64,000 nt of DNA. Origin: Thalassia testudinum. Lineage: Eukaryota > Streptophyta > Magnoliopsida > Alismatales > Hydrocharitaceae. The notes beneath the pieces were generated by a model that did not search any database, was not told where the DNA came from, and was given only the letters and a program-made list of their open reading frames with translations. Positions 21,975 to 32,668 of this stretch are shown one piece after another (position 1 is the first letter of the stretch; each line of letters starts with the position of its first letter). Where the stretch lies: positions 76,248,001 through 76,312,000 of the forward strand of contig JAZHRO010000002.1 in NCBI GenBank assembly GCA_037157565.1. The letters are read 5' to 3'. A program made the position numbers and the translations under genes.

Positions 21975-23825
21975 CTAATGCAATGTCCTCATTGTATTAA
22001 AAAGACATAAAACAGAGTGGAAAAGCGTAGAAAGCACCTGAATTGCGTGGATATCGGGTCGCTCCGAGATGAAAATGAAAAGAACTGTATATGTGCTGAG
22101 TTTAGTGCCTTCAGCTAGGCACACTATACAAAGAAAAGAAATGAAGAATTCAGAAGTGCAGGTCAAAATTCGAATAAACAGAAGAATCCTCCGACCTGTC
22201 AACAAAGGTCCACAGATGTGGACCAGATTGTGGTGCAGACCCACACCCCATAATCGAGAATATCTTAGGTTCTGGATAGAAATTACCCAAAACCTAAAAT
22301 CAGAATGCAAGCGGGGTCGGGCCTGCGATTTCTGAGGATGCAACCCAAGGCCAAAATGTCGGGTTACAGAGAATTGAAGCTCAAAAGGATAATCGTTAAA
22401 TGTGTGCTTGAGTTTGACATCCTCGAAACAAATGTCGTAAGGGTTCTGATTTGATGGTTTCAGCTTAAAAGGAACCCTTCGACTCAATCTTCCATTTCCT
22501 CCAAAATTGACTTCCCAAATCAGAATTTCCCAGCTCCTATCCTCCTCATTCGGCATATCAAATTCCATGACCTCTTGTATATTCATCACCCCGTCTGAAA
22601 TCTCCAAGTCTAGATGATGTGGCAAAATCAAAATTGACTTGGGTCTAATTATCTCAGAATTAGAATCATCAATAAGCTCAACAGGGTGTAACTGATAATC
22701 AGGGCATTGAATTGATTCCTCCAGAAAATGCGATTCTGGATCTGTATCGTGTGCCCTAATAAGATCAGTTTCCTCAGTTATTGGGCTATCAAATGATCTA
22801 TCAGATTCCTCAGGCCCAATCGTCTCACAAAAATCGTGATCTGAAAACTCGTGTGAGACTTCGCAACTTGAATCTTCACCATCAAAGAAATCAGGATCCG
22901 TATCAATGTATGTCCCAAAATCAGTTGTCACTTTGTGTTCCCAGGAGACATACGTTTTCTCGTAACCCGGCTCAGGGATCTCAGGTGAAGAAATAAGATC
23001 ATCCTTAATTGGTTGCTTTAATTCAATCTGGTCAGCCTCGTAACACATGTTCCCCCCAACAGGTGCCTGAGCGGGTTCTGTCATTGGCTTTCCTGAAGAG
23101 GGTTCATCCTGGGAATCATCCCAAGATTGAATCAAAGCAACCACGAATCTCATCCTCAATTTCGCTAATTTCCCGAGTAGAAACTCACCCGGGTTCTTAT
23201 CATTAACATCCTGGAGCCAATCCAACAAAGACTTGTTTAAATTATCAATCATTTCAATCAGGGGCTCCAATCTCTCAATGCAAGGTATTGGCTGAACTTC
23301 TAAAGATTGAATGATATTCCTCAAGTTAGCCAGAACCTTATCTTGAACCTGATTAACCTGAACCAAATGAGTTGGTTCAGGGTTGGGCGGATTTGACATC
23401 AATGTAGAGGAATTAACGAATTGAGATTCGTTATACCCATCCTGATAATAGGTCATTTCAGATTGTTCAAAAGATGGTGATGACCTAAAGGCAGTGAAAT
23501 CAGAGGATGGGTAAGGATCAGTGTATCCTTCTTGATTGTAGATCGCATTAGGTTGTTCATGAAAGGAGGACGATCTATAATCGATGCAACTCTGAGAAGG
23601 ATAGAATTGAGAATCAAAGCGTTCAGGGTTAGACCCTAAACACGGGGGTCCGGAATTGTATCCCCAATCCGAATTATCCCAACTAACTGATGGTCGATTA
23701 CAATACGAGTTGGGATAATCGTCATGTTGAGGATAATTTACAACAGGAGGGAAAGAGCGGGAATGCGTGAAATATGTGGAAGGATTCATGAGACACGGGA
23801 GGAAGAAAGGTGCCCTGCAATACAA
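21975..23825 (-). CDS. Intact 616-residue retrotransposon protein of unknown function
   Basis: I do not recognise this protein. It is the only long intact frame in the window. Residues 1-145 are rich in Tyr, Pro, Ser and Asn and contain two related stretches at about 86-115 and 117-144, each with a Y-x-Q-[DE]-G-Y core (YNQEGYTDP and YYQDGYNES). Residues 150-235 look helical (VQDKVLANLRNIIQSLE, LIEMIDNLNKSLLDWL). Residues 260-400 are strongly acidic. Residues 545-616 are hydrophobic in two patches (FFISFLCIVCL near 560 and YTVLFIFIS near 579), possibly membrane segments. No zinc knuckle, protease, polymerase or integrase motif is present. It stands where gag would be, about 1.1 kb after the primer site. 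The N-terminal composition recalls the C-terminal tail of Athila gag, and the hydrophobic end could instead recall an env-like protein. Both ideas are inference. The start is the first methionine of the open frame; MNPSTYFTH at residue 13 is an alternative. Confidence 0.7.
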   Translation of the reverse strand: MYCRAPFFLPCLMNPSTYFTHSRSFPPVVNYPQHDDYPNSYCNRPSVSWDNSDWGYNSGPPCLGSNPERFDSQFYPSQSCIDYRSSSFHEQPNAIYNQEGYTDPYPSSDFTAFRSSPSFEQSEMTYYQDGYNESQFVNSSTLMSNPPNPEPTHLVQVNQVQDKVLANLRNIIQSLEVQPIPCIERLEPLIEMIDNLNKSLLDWLQDVNDKNPGEFLLGKLAKLRMRFVVALIQSWDDSQDEPSSGKPMTEPAQAPVGGNMCYEADQIELKQPIKDDLISSPEIPEPGYEKTYVSWEHKVTTDFGTYIDTDPDFFDGEDSSCEVSHEFSDHDFCETIGPEESDRSFDSPITEETDLIRAHDTDPESHFLEESIQCPDYQLHPVELIDDSNSEIIRPKSILILPHHLDLEISDGVMNIQEVMEFDMPNEEDRSWEILIWEVNFGGNGRLSRRVPFKLKPSNQNPYDICFEDVKLKHTFNDYPFELQFSVTRHFGLGLHPQKSQARPRLHSDFRFWVISIQNLRYSRLWGVGLHHNLVHICGPLLTGRRILLFIRILTCTSEFFISFLCIVCLAEGTKLSTYTVLFIFISERPDIHAIQVLSTLFHSVLCLFNTMRTLH

Positions 23826-24954
23826 ACAATCAAACCTGTCCTTAAATGGGTTAGCCTACAGACCTACAGACTCCCAAAACCCGTCTTGAGATAAAGGAAC
23901 GATTTGATCTACTTCCGTCTGTTCAATCCAACCAGTTAGAAGGAGGGACTGGGGAGAAGGTTCTTCCTTCGGCTTGCGCCTCCGGTTCCTAGTGTACCCC
24001 CCAGCCGCGATCGTTTGACTCTGCTCCCCTAGCTAGACATCAGATTGAACAATAGAAACAGACTAATCGAAAATAATCTCGTTCTGAGTTCTGAAGAGCG
24101 AGTCCAATCCTTAAGGCCAACGTCTACTCTATTTTATTTAGGACTAGGTTTGAATGTGCTTTGGAATGTGATGGGCCCTTTAAATGGGTTGTGCCCTTAA
24201 TGATTAATTGCTTTGTGTGTACGTGCACAACCAATTGTTTTCAAGCAAGATTATTTTTTTGATGTGGTGAATTTTAAGGTTCAAATCTTGCTTAGTAGCT
24301 TTTAGGATTCAACTTTAGGTTTTTTCAATCAAGTTTCATTGGCACACCAGGTTTTGCAAGCACAGGTGAAGATATTTTCCTTTAAAGTTTAAAAAGAATG
24401 TGGAGTGCCTGGTAAATCCCCAAGAGTTGAACCTAATTGGCAGCTACTTGATGAGTTGATTTTATTTGAAGTGGTGCAGCCCAAACAACTCAAACAACTG
24501 GCCTGATGCACCACCTAATTAGGCACACAAATGATTACCTAATCTGATTTCTACTCGATTATGTGTTTGGATGTGTGTACCGGCTCCTAAGATTGGTTTA
24601 CCGGTTGAGTTAGAAAATCAGATGAGGTTGTGTACCTCTGTGAGATTTTTTTTTATTTTTTTCTTTTTTTTAATGTGGGGGTTGGAGTGAGTATGGATGT
24701 CAAACAACAAACAATCTAACCTTAGAGTTTATAAGAACACCTAGGTTGATTGATGTTTGAATTATTATGTGATGAAATAAAATCTAATGGGTGGGAGGTG
24801 GGGGATAACTTACAAAACCTTCCACAGCACTTTACTCCGATCTACCGCTTTTGCCTGTCTCGAAAGAGTACCTGCAATTACAATAAGAAAGGAGAAAAGT
24901 GAGGTAAATGATTTGTAAGTTACAAAACGCGAAGAGAAATCAAAGAGCGTTGCC
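23826..24954 (-). other. Leader of element 4
   Basis: About 1.1 kb without a convincing gene. Unlike element 3, I see no clear match to the Athila leader block. It has T-rich runs near 24650. A short open frame at 24810-25103 spans the primer site and LTR end and is not credible as a gene. Confidence 0.6.
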
Positions 24955-24972
24955 TCCCCGGCAACGGTGCCA
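24955..24972 (-). promoter_or_regulatory. Primer binding site, tRNA-Asp (17 of 18)
   Basis: The minus strand reads TGGCACCGTTGCCGGGGA, three bases after the LTR end. It differs from the tRNA-Asp complement only at position 5. Confidence 0.9.
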
Positions 24973-25693
24973 AAATGTTGAGCGTGATACAGACCTACGC
25001 TAACGTGTTTGGTTTTGGAAAACCCGTCGTTGTAGTTCGAAAGCGAAGGATTCGAGTTCAACAAATAAAATTTATACCGAAAAAAGAATTCCAGGTCGAA
25101 CACAGGGAGGCGAACGTTTGATTTAAAAACTTCGCGTTTATTTTTATTTTGTCACGAAGAAATTCAATTTAAACTATCTAAGTATCTACAACGAATAAAA
25201 GAGAGAGAGGGAGTAAGAGAGAGAGAAAGAATACTACACATGGAAATCAAAATGAGATGTAGAATAGACAAGGAATTTATCATAAAAGAGTTCATTCGTT
25301 ACAACTAGAAAATATAAAACAATTACTCTAGAAAGCATTAAAAGAATGGAGGGAGAAATGTCCTCCTCGACGATCGCTCGGAGGATGAATAGACTACTCT
25401 AGAAAGCAGTAAAAAGAATAGGGAGAGAGAATCCTCCTCGACGGTCGCTTGGAGGACGAGCCGGACGGGACGACGCCTGGATGAAGGAGGACGAAGCGGG
25501 ACGAAGGAGGACGAAGCAGAAGAACGGGAAAGGAGCAGCACGCCGTCGTCGTCGCGGGATCCACTTCCGAAGGGGGACGAAAATTTGGACTTTATCTCGC
25601 GAGAAGCATCCCGGGTGTGGGACAAGCTTCTCTTGAGCTTTGGAGAGGTAGAGAGGAGAAGGAAGGGATGAAAATTTCGTATGGAGGGGGTCT

Positions 25694-25702
25694 CCTTTTA
25701 TA
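25694..25702 (-). promoter_or_regulatory. LTR TATA box (5' LTR of element 4)
   Basis: The minus strand reads GCAACTATAAAAGGAG. It is the likely promoter for the RNA that carries the 616-codon frame. Confidence 0.75.
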
Positions 25703-25759
25703 GTTGCAAGGAGTGGGGGAAAAATGGACATTACATCTTCAAAATAATAAATAAGGGGT

Positions 25760-25789
25760 CTTTAGTGACGGATAAAACCGTCGCTAAAG
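25760..25789. repeat. Hairpin with 12-bp arms (5' LTR copy)
   Basis: Same arms and loop as 19788-19817, unchanged between the two LTRs. Confidence 0.7.
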
Positions 25790-26720
25790 CCCTCAACGTG
25801 GGTGTAGCCTTCGTGCCCACGCGCGCCCGCTCGGCTGCCCGCGCGTAACGCCTACGCACGTCGCTTGATTTTCAGCCGTCCGATCGCGAGATCGGACGGC
25901 TTAAAATCGCGCCTTCACCGCTGCCGCCCGCCCGCCTGCGCGTACGATCGCGCGTTCACCAGAGCGTCCAATTGCGCGTCGGCGCTATCGGGCGTGCGCG
26001 GCCGTTGGATCGCGATAGTGCGGTCAATTGGAGTGTGCCCGCTCGCCTCAGAAATTGCTTGGCGAGGCTCGAACGCGCGCCAGCGCCTCGCGATAAGGCG
26101 CTGGACCGCTACGCTGCCTCGCCCAAATGGTCACGCGGATGCTTTTAAAACGATGCGTCCACAGCCGTTGGATTGAGATCCAACGGCGGAGAGGGGATGG
26201 GTGTGTGGTCTTCATAGAGTGTAGGCGACCGTTTGGGCGGCCGGGATGGTGCCACGTGGCGCCATCTTGGTCGTCCATCTTCTGGAAGTTGTAGATGGTG
26301 CCACGGATGTCGGATTGACTCGATTTTTGTGTCGTTGGGCTGCGATCGTCGATCTGAATTCATCCGTGTGATCGGATTTGCCATCTGAAGTGCGGATTTA
26401 CACCATCTTGGCCCTTGATCTTCTAGGGTTCCCCGATCTCTATCTGATGCTACAGATGCCTGATTAGGGCGATCTTGGAGTCGTTGAACTTCAATCGTCG
26501 CCCTGATCACATCCATACGGTTGGATCTTTGATCCGAGGCCCCGATAAAATATTTACCCTATCCAAGCACATAAAAGGAGACAATTAACCTCCATTTTAT
26601 TCAAACTACTCTAAATGCAAGATGATGCATGTAATGCAATATTTATATCATGAAATGCAATCCTATGCTTAAGAACATGCATAAATAGACATTTTAAGTA
26701 GTGTAAATGTGTTTACATCA

Positions 26721-28021
26721 GCCATCAAACACCTTACGCCACCGTCAACCTGGCCACGATGAATTTGGCTATTCTGCTCAGGTGCTTGTCCCCATCATAG
26801 ATAGATAAGGGTAAACTTATCTCTCCTTTTAGCATCACCTTGTGATTTCCAAACCTCGAACCAGGTGAGTTGATGGGGAAAGGTGTTCTTCTTTGAATCC
26901 TAGCCTTAGTAGTGTTTTCTAGAATAGAATGTTCACTACACTACCTTCATCTACCAGGAGCCTTAGCTAGAGTTGCCCCGCCAACAGGAGAGTCACCAAG
27001 AGTGGGTCTGTGTGCTCTGCTGGGTTCGGTAGTGCAGAGAACAACTTTAAGGCTACTTGCTTAACAGAGCCTCTCTCACCCCATTAAAGGGTGGGGAATG
27101 CATTTCAAGGCATCCACTCAAGAGGAGCAGTTTGTTGAATTGGGGCAACGTTGACCCTGAAAATGATCTCAACCTCCGCACCTATTGACTCAGGTAGTGG
27201 GAGGTGGGTGTTCTGGGAAGCGCTACCTTCACCACTAGGACCTTACGATGACATTTTATAGGGGGAGTCATGTGGACACCACTTGCTCAATTTGATGAGC
27301 TTCAGACTCCTTCAGTTCCTGGTCTACCACGAAGACCATATTGGTCCCCCAAAGTTGTTGGAGTTTCTCCTTATGGTACTCCTCTGGACCCTCCAAAGGT
27401 CTTTTGCCCTTATTTTGGCCTTCATTCCATTTGAAAAAATGGACCAAGTTTTCATGTCAGATCTGGGACTCAATCTAGTCATGCAGATCTCAGTAGTCTT
27501 TCGTAGTGTGTCCTCGAGCTCGATGATACTTGCAGTAGGGCCTGATGTCTGCCTTCTTCTTTAGAGGCTTTGGTAGGGGTAGAAGATACTTGTCGGTGGA
27601 CCATACCTCTGCCAACACATCTTCCTGATTCATGGCTTGGGGAGTGTATTCTTCGAAGAACTCTTTCCTGGGCTGGCGAGGCCCATTATTTCGACCCTTG
27701 CTGGGCCTTCCACTCCTCGGATGTTGGAAGTTTGCCTTCTGTTTGTTGAAGCGATTGCCTTCGTGGATGGATATAGGGGCTGGTCCTCCCGAGACTCTCT
27801 TTCCCCTATGGAACTGAAGTCATCTTCGTATCCATCCACCAGTCAGCTTTGGGAGCAAGACGAGTCATCTTGCTTTGCAAACCAGTTAGCCTAGTCCCAT
27901 ACTTTCGTCATGTCTCTAAGCAGAAAATCATCAATATTGTACCAGATCCTCTGAGTTAGGAGTCTTGACTTAAAGTACTGGATAGCGATGGCATCGTGGG
28001 GCCTTTTGTACTTGAAGTACT
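26721..28021 (-). pseudogene. Tat-type gypsy island 3: gag C-terminal part and protease
   Basis: From 28021 leftwards the minus strand encodes a gag piece (HDAIAIQYFKSRLL, then IWYNIDDFLL). A basic linker (SSIGERESREDQ) follows, and then a zinc-binding-like motif near 27540 reading PYCKYHRARGHTTKDY, as in Tat-lineage gag. A stop replaces a residue just after it. Protease follows near 26960 with LLVDEGSVVNILF, where the lineage usually has D-G-G-S. Further stops occur in the protease and before F-D-G at 26726. The reading continues into island 2. Upstream gag is cut by the copia element at 28022. Confidence 0.85.
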
Positions 28022-28558
28022 TGAGGGTTGTACCTGGATCGAAATAGTATACTAGAGGGGAGGGGTGAATAGTATCGCTCTAAAAGAAATTTGAATAAAA
28101 AATAAATCCACAAAAGAATCAAGCACAGATTGCACCTGGATTTATAGTGGAAACCTAAATTGAGTGAAAATCACTACTTAAGCCTCTCAGCTTAGGATTT
28201 TCCAGACTAGGCAAAGCTAGTCAATCCACTAATGTACCACTTGAACGAGGGTTGCATAACCTCTTTACAAACCACTTCTCTTTACAACCTGAAGAGAAGC
28301 ATAGCAACAACAACAACAGATCTTTCCCAACAACTTGGGATCTGTTAATCAAAAATAAAAATGTAAAAGAACAATGAAGAACTTATGAAACCTCAATAAA
28401 AGTCAAACTAGAATTTCAGGGCAGGTTTGAATTGTCGTGCTTTGAAAAGCGTGAAAATAGAAGCGTTGAATGCACTTGAAGAAGAACGAGAAGCTCTTTG
28501 CTTTTTGAGAAGATTTTTCTACTTAAGAGTGTGTGTAAAAAGGGATGTGTATGACCTA

Positions 28559-28566
28559 TATTTATA
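28559..28566 (-). promoter_or_regulatory. Copia LTR TATA box
   Basis: The minus strand reads CTAGTATAAATATAGGTC. The partner is at 47522-47529. Confidence 0.65.
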
Positions 28567-28593
28567 CTAGCAAATCAACCTGAAAAGGAAATC

Positions 28594-28800
28594 AAATTGG
28601 TCGATCAATTAAGGTACATTGGTCGATCAAAATAAGGTTTAGTCGATTATTCTAGTTATTTGATCGATCAATTATTGGTCGATTAATTAGCCTAAATGGT
28701 CGATCAAAATTGCATTAATCAATTTCCTAAAATGGGTTGGTTTGATCGATTAATTAAGTTGGTTGATCGATCAATTAATCTTATTTGGTCGATCAATATC
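28594..28800. repeat. Palindromic motif array GGTCGATCAA in the copia LTR
   Basis: About ten copies of GGTCGATCAA or its variants (some as the full palindrome TTGATCGATCAA) lie within 210 bp, just upstream of the TATA box on the sense strand. Palindromic arrays in this position are described for Sirevirus LTRs, with a different motif. Confidence 0.75.
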
Positions 28801-29346
28801 CCTAAAAACTTGATTTTAGCAAGAGGCGCGAAAATCCATTTGAGACTTATTTTGATATTCCTTACAAAAATATTCTAGATTCAATAAAGATAAAAGACAC
28901 TAAGATAGATCAACATTCTTCTAGATTTAATCCATGGGAGATGCTTTGGTCAAAGAGAAAGAATCTTTGGTCAAAGAGAAAGAATCCTGAAAGCTTAGTC
29001 TTACAAAAAGCATAATTTTTCTTTTTTTTAAAAGGTAAGGAGTGCTATCGTTAACAATAGCAGACCGAGAGCATTTTATTCAAAAAATAAATCAATCCAA
29101 AAAATTTACAAAGGAGCTCTCTACTCCTAGAAAAGTTTACAAGGAGGCTCTCCATGCTCCCATTTACTCCCAGCACTCCCTAATGATACTCCCCACATTT
29201 ATTGGTGTCCCTCTAAATAACTTCTTGTTACGAGCACACCAGTCACACCACAAAACTCCAGTGATCAATGTATGTGGCTTGGTTGAAGTTCTAAAGCATG
29301 TCCATAAATCCTCTCAAGAGGGCAAGGCTTCTCAAAAAATAGTTCT

Positions 29347-32300
29347 CTAGATTTTGTCCGTTACTAGGCACGTGGAAAATATGTGCATGCTACTGTCTGT
29401 GGGGAAGTTAAAAAGAGGGCAATTTTGTGGTGGGACACCCAATCTTGAGTGCCTTAAATCACCTGTAATAAGACCATTTCTTCTCATCAACCAAAAAAAG
29501 ATCTTTATTTTTAGAGGTATTTTTAAATACCACATAGTAGCACAGTCCTTGTCCACAAGTGACGGGTTGCAGTTGCCTCTACTAATCAGCCATTTATAGG
29601 CATTTGCAAGAGTGAATGGCCCATGAATCCAGGAAAACTTATCTGATCCATCCGTCGGCTTAAAGGTGTCCAGCTCCCTTCTCAATTGGTCATACTCCTC
29701 TTCCAAACGGCCTCGCTCCCTCGTTGCATGGCTCACTAGGCTCCATCTGTTATTCAAGGGGTCCCAGCTCCTTCACTGATGTAGATTTGTCTATTGTAGC
29801 ACAGAATACATGTGGAAATCAAATTTTCAGAGGTCCCAAGCTGGACCATTCATTGTGCCAAAAGGAGAACTATTGGCCATCTCCAAGCACTGGCTCAAAG
29901 TTTTGCCAATTATCTCGCATTGTAGCCCAAATTGATTTCTAGAATGGAGATGGTCTGCGGGGAGCTGCTGTGCATTTGGTTACATGTGAGCTGCCATGTG
30001 CATCTTTGATGATTATAGCCCAGTTCTTTTCCCCATCATCAAAGAGTTTATAACCCATTTCTGTAGCAAGGAGTTAGTAAACTCCTTCAGTGAGCGAATA
30101 CCTAGACCACCATATTTTTTGGGAGAGCATAGTTGTTTCCATTTCAGGGGATGTAGAAATCTACCCTTAGATTTAACCCCTTTCCAGAAGAAACGTTTCC
30201 GCAGTGTATCAAGTCTTTTCCAAATTGATTTTGGTGCTTTGAAAACTGTGAAGAAAAAAATCGGAATTGAGGTGATGACCGAGTTCAGGAGGATCAACCT
30301 TCCTCCTTTAGATAAGTATCGGCTGCTCCAACTTTCAAGTTTGGTAGCTACTTTCTCAAACAAGGGATTCCAATCACTCTTCTTCAGCTTGGTGTCACGC
30401 AGAGGTAGTCCCAGGTACCTCATTGGCAGATTCACAATAGGTGTATGCTGGCTGCTTGATAAAGTCTCACTTTCTTGGTTATTCAACCCAAAATAGATGA
30501 GAGAGGACTTTTGACCATTTAGCCTTAACCCAGAGATGTCACCAAACATGGAAACCATGGTGTATAGGACCTTAGCTTCATTTCTTCACTCTTCTACGAA
30601 AAAAACTGTATCATCCGCATATTGTAAGATTGACGCCAGTGCTCTACAGTTGGATAATGAATAACCTTTCACCAACCAACTAATGAGAGTTTGCAAGTAA
30701 AGCATGCAAGAGTGTCTACTGCTAGATTGAAAATAAGTGGAGCTAGGGAGCAGCCCTGCCTAACCCCATGTTGAGGTTGGATCCAAGCTCCAAATGGCTT
30801 ACCATTAAGTAGTGGGGAGAATGATGAAGTTGCAATGCATCTTTTCATCTATTGGATCCACTTTGGAGGGAATCCCCTTCTCTTCATAATCTCTCATAAG
30901 TATGGCTAGGACGCCGAGTCAAAAGCCCTACAGAAGTCTACCTTCCACATGAAGGCTTTACATTTACGTCTACACCATCCACTGACCATCTTTTGGGATA
31001 CAATAAATGACTCTTGAAGTGAATGGTTGGGAAGGAAAGCTGACTGGACAGGATTTATTAGACGTGCTAGAGCTCCTCTTAATCTATTTGCCAAAACATT
31101 GCCAATTATCAAGTAAATAGAGTTCGTCGAAGCAATTGGCCTAAACTCCTACAAACTCTTTGCTCCTTGCTTCTTTGGCAGTAAGAAAAGGTAAGATTTA
31201 TTTATTCTTTCAAAGCCCAAATTACCCTCTTGAAACTCCTTAATGACCTCCATCACATCCCTTTTCACCACTGGCCAAAACTCTTTATAGAAGAAGGCTT
31301 GGAATCCATCGGGGCCTGGGGAGCCTTCAGAGTTTAGACTAGTCATCTCATTCTCAACCTCTTGGAACGTGATATGCTCAACCAATTGCATAGCTTCAGC
31401 TTCATCAACCCGAGTGAAATCAGAATTGGTTAATCTCTAGTTCCCTCTTTTGGTGGCTTTAAAGGCTTCTTTATAGTATCTGATTGCTTCTCTTTTAATG
31501 TCCCCTGAAGAAGTTAGCACCTGGTCACTAGATATTGAGGAAGAGATGTAGTTGGCCCTTCTTCTAGAGCTAGTTGCCATGTGAAAGAATTTGGTATTTG
31601 CATCTCCTTCTTTCAACCATAATTGCCTAGATTTTTCTCTCCAATCAATTTCCCTCTTTAGGTCTTCCTCCAGAATAGCCTAGTGCCAAATTTTGCATAG
31701 TATGCACTCTTCTTGTGTTAGCTACTCATTCTCTTTTCATCAAGCAGCTGCACCTTCTTTAAGGCTTCCATTCTCTTTTGATCTCTCATGATCTCAATGA
31801 TTTTCCTATACTCTTTCATAACTGATTTCAGTTCTCTGAGTTTAGTTGCAAGTCTGAATGTAGCCAAGCCATTCACCTGCTTAGAAGTCCACCAATTGCC
31901 AATCATCTCCTTACATCCCTCTTCCCTGAGCCATGATTTTTTGAATTTAAAGTATGAGTCTGCTGAAGAGTCTTCCCCACTCTCCCACAATAGGGGAGTA
32001 TGATCTGAGAATGGCCAGTCTAGCCGCCTCACTGAGGATAATTGATAGCCCTCCAACAACTTAGCATTACCAAAGAAGCGGTCTAGCTTTGATTTCTGCC
32101 CATTTCCATTTCTCCAAGTGTATTCAGCCCCCGAAGAAGGGTAAATAGATAGACCCAAAGTTGAGGCAGTCATCTGAAATCCTACGGAGCCACCATATAG
32201 TCTTCCACTTCCCCTGTCATCTTCATTTAAAGTGCAGTTGAAATCACCCCCCACTAGCCAAGGTCACCCTTCAACCACACCAGCAGCCCGAGATAGCTCT

Positions 32301-32668
32301 TGACAAAGGACACTTCTTGCATTGTCAGCACATGGGCCATAAATGCAAGATAAAATTAGTTCTTGATCTGCTCTTAGTAATTTGAATTTACAAGTGGTTA
32401 TGTATTGCTCCCTCCATACTTCTATCAAATGCATCTTCAAGTACTTCCACCATACTACTATGCCTCCAAATCTCCTCTATGCATCTATGACCCTAGTATC
32501 TGCCTGGCCACCTTGCATTAGGGAATGCCATAAGTGGCTGCATTCCTCTTCAATATGTGTCTCTTGGAGCAGTGCGCAATCTACCTCGCATTCATGAAGA
32601 TACTAGGCAAGCAAAACTCTTCGAATGCCATCACGCAACCCACACACATTCCAAGTGATGACTTTCAT
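29347..32668 (-). pseudogene. LINE ORF2: endonuclease, reverse transcriptase, zinc-binding C-terminus
   Basis: The start at 32668 is chosen for the endonuclease opening MKVITWNVCGLRDG. The apurinic-like endonuclease continues with LLQETHIEEE and GGDFNCTLNEDD and ends near SDHTPLLWES (about 31990). RT follows with GSPGPDGFQAFFYKEFW (31320), the catalytic block KVDFCRAFDSAS (30930), an exact YADDTVFF box (30610) and a thumb region LRLNGQKSSLIYFGLN (30510). The C-terminal RT-associated zinc-binding-type domain (IFFWLMRRNGLITGDL) ends at 29347. Stops near 31140, 31430, 32270 and 32600 and small frameshifts inactivate it. Catalytic residues of RT are still present. ORF2 would nick target DNA and copy the LINE RNA in place. 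Confidence 0.9.

Larger units (their letters stand above)
18983..26720 (-). mobile_element. Complete, young-looking non-autonomous LTR retrotransposon (7.7 kb), element 4
   Basis: It is bounded by the 5-bp duplication GCCAT (18978-18982 and 26721-26725). LTRs of 1766 and 1745 bp are nearly identical by eye. The 21-bp length difference is accounted for by one duplication in the left copy near 19411-19431. The primer site matches tRNA-Asp at 17 of 18 positions. A clean polypurine block adjoins the 3' LTR. The only gene is an intact 616-codon frame of unknown function. There is no gag, protease, RT or integrase, so movement would need proteins from another element, plausibly an Athila relative. 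Confidence 0.95.
24976..26720 (-). repeat. 5' LTR of element 4 (1745 bp)
   Basis: Partner of 18983-20748 with the same ends. It carries the TATA box at 25694-25702, the hairpin at 25760-25789 and the CpG-rich block at about 25790-26270. Confidence 0.95.
28022..29010 (-). repeat. 3' LTR of the copia element, main part
   Basis: The first 540 bp match 46994-47533, with about one base in ten different by eye. On the minus strand the LTR probably starts TGTAAGTACC at 34121, right after a polypurine tract, which would place the LINE inside the LTR and leave a stub at 34096-34121. A second TGTAAG at 29005 is an alternative start. A 21-bp unit is duplicated at 28945-28986. Confidence 0.75.
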
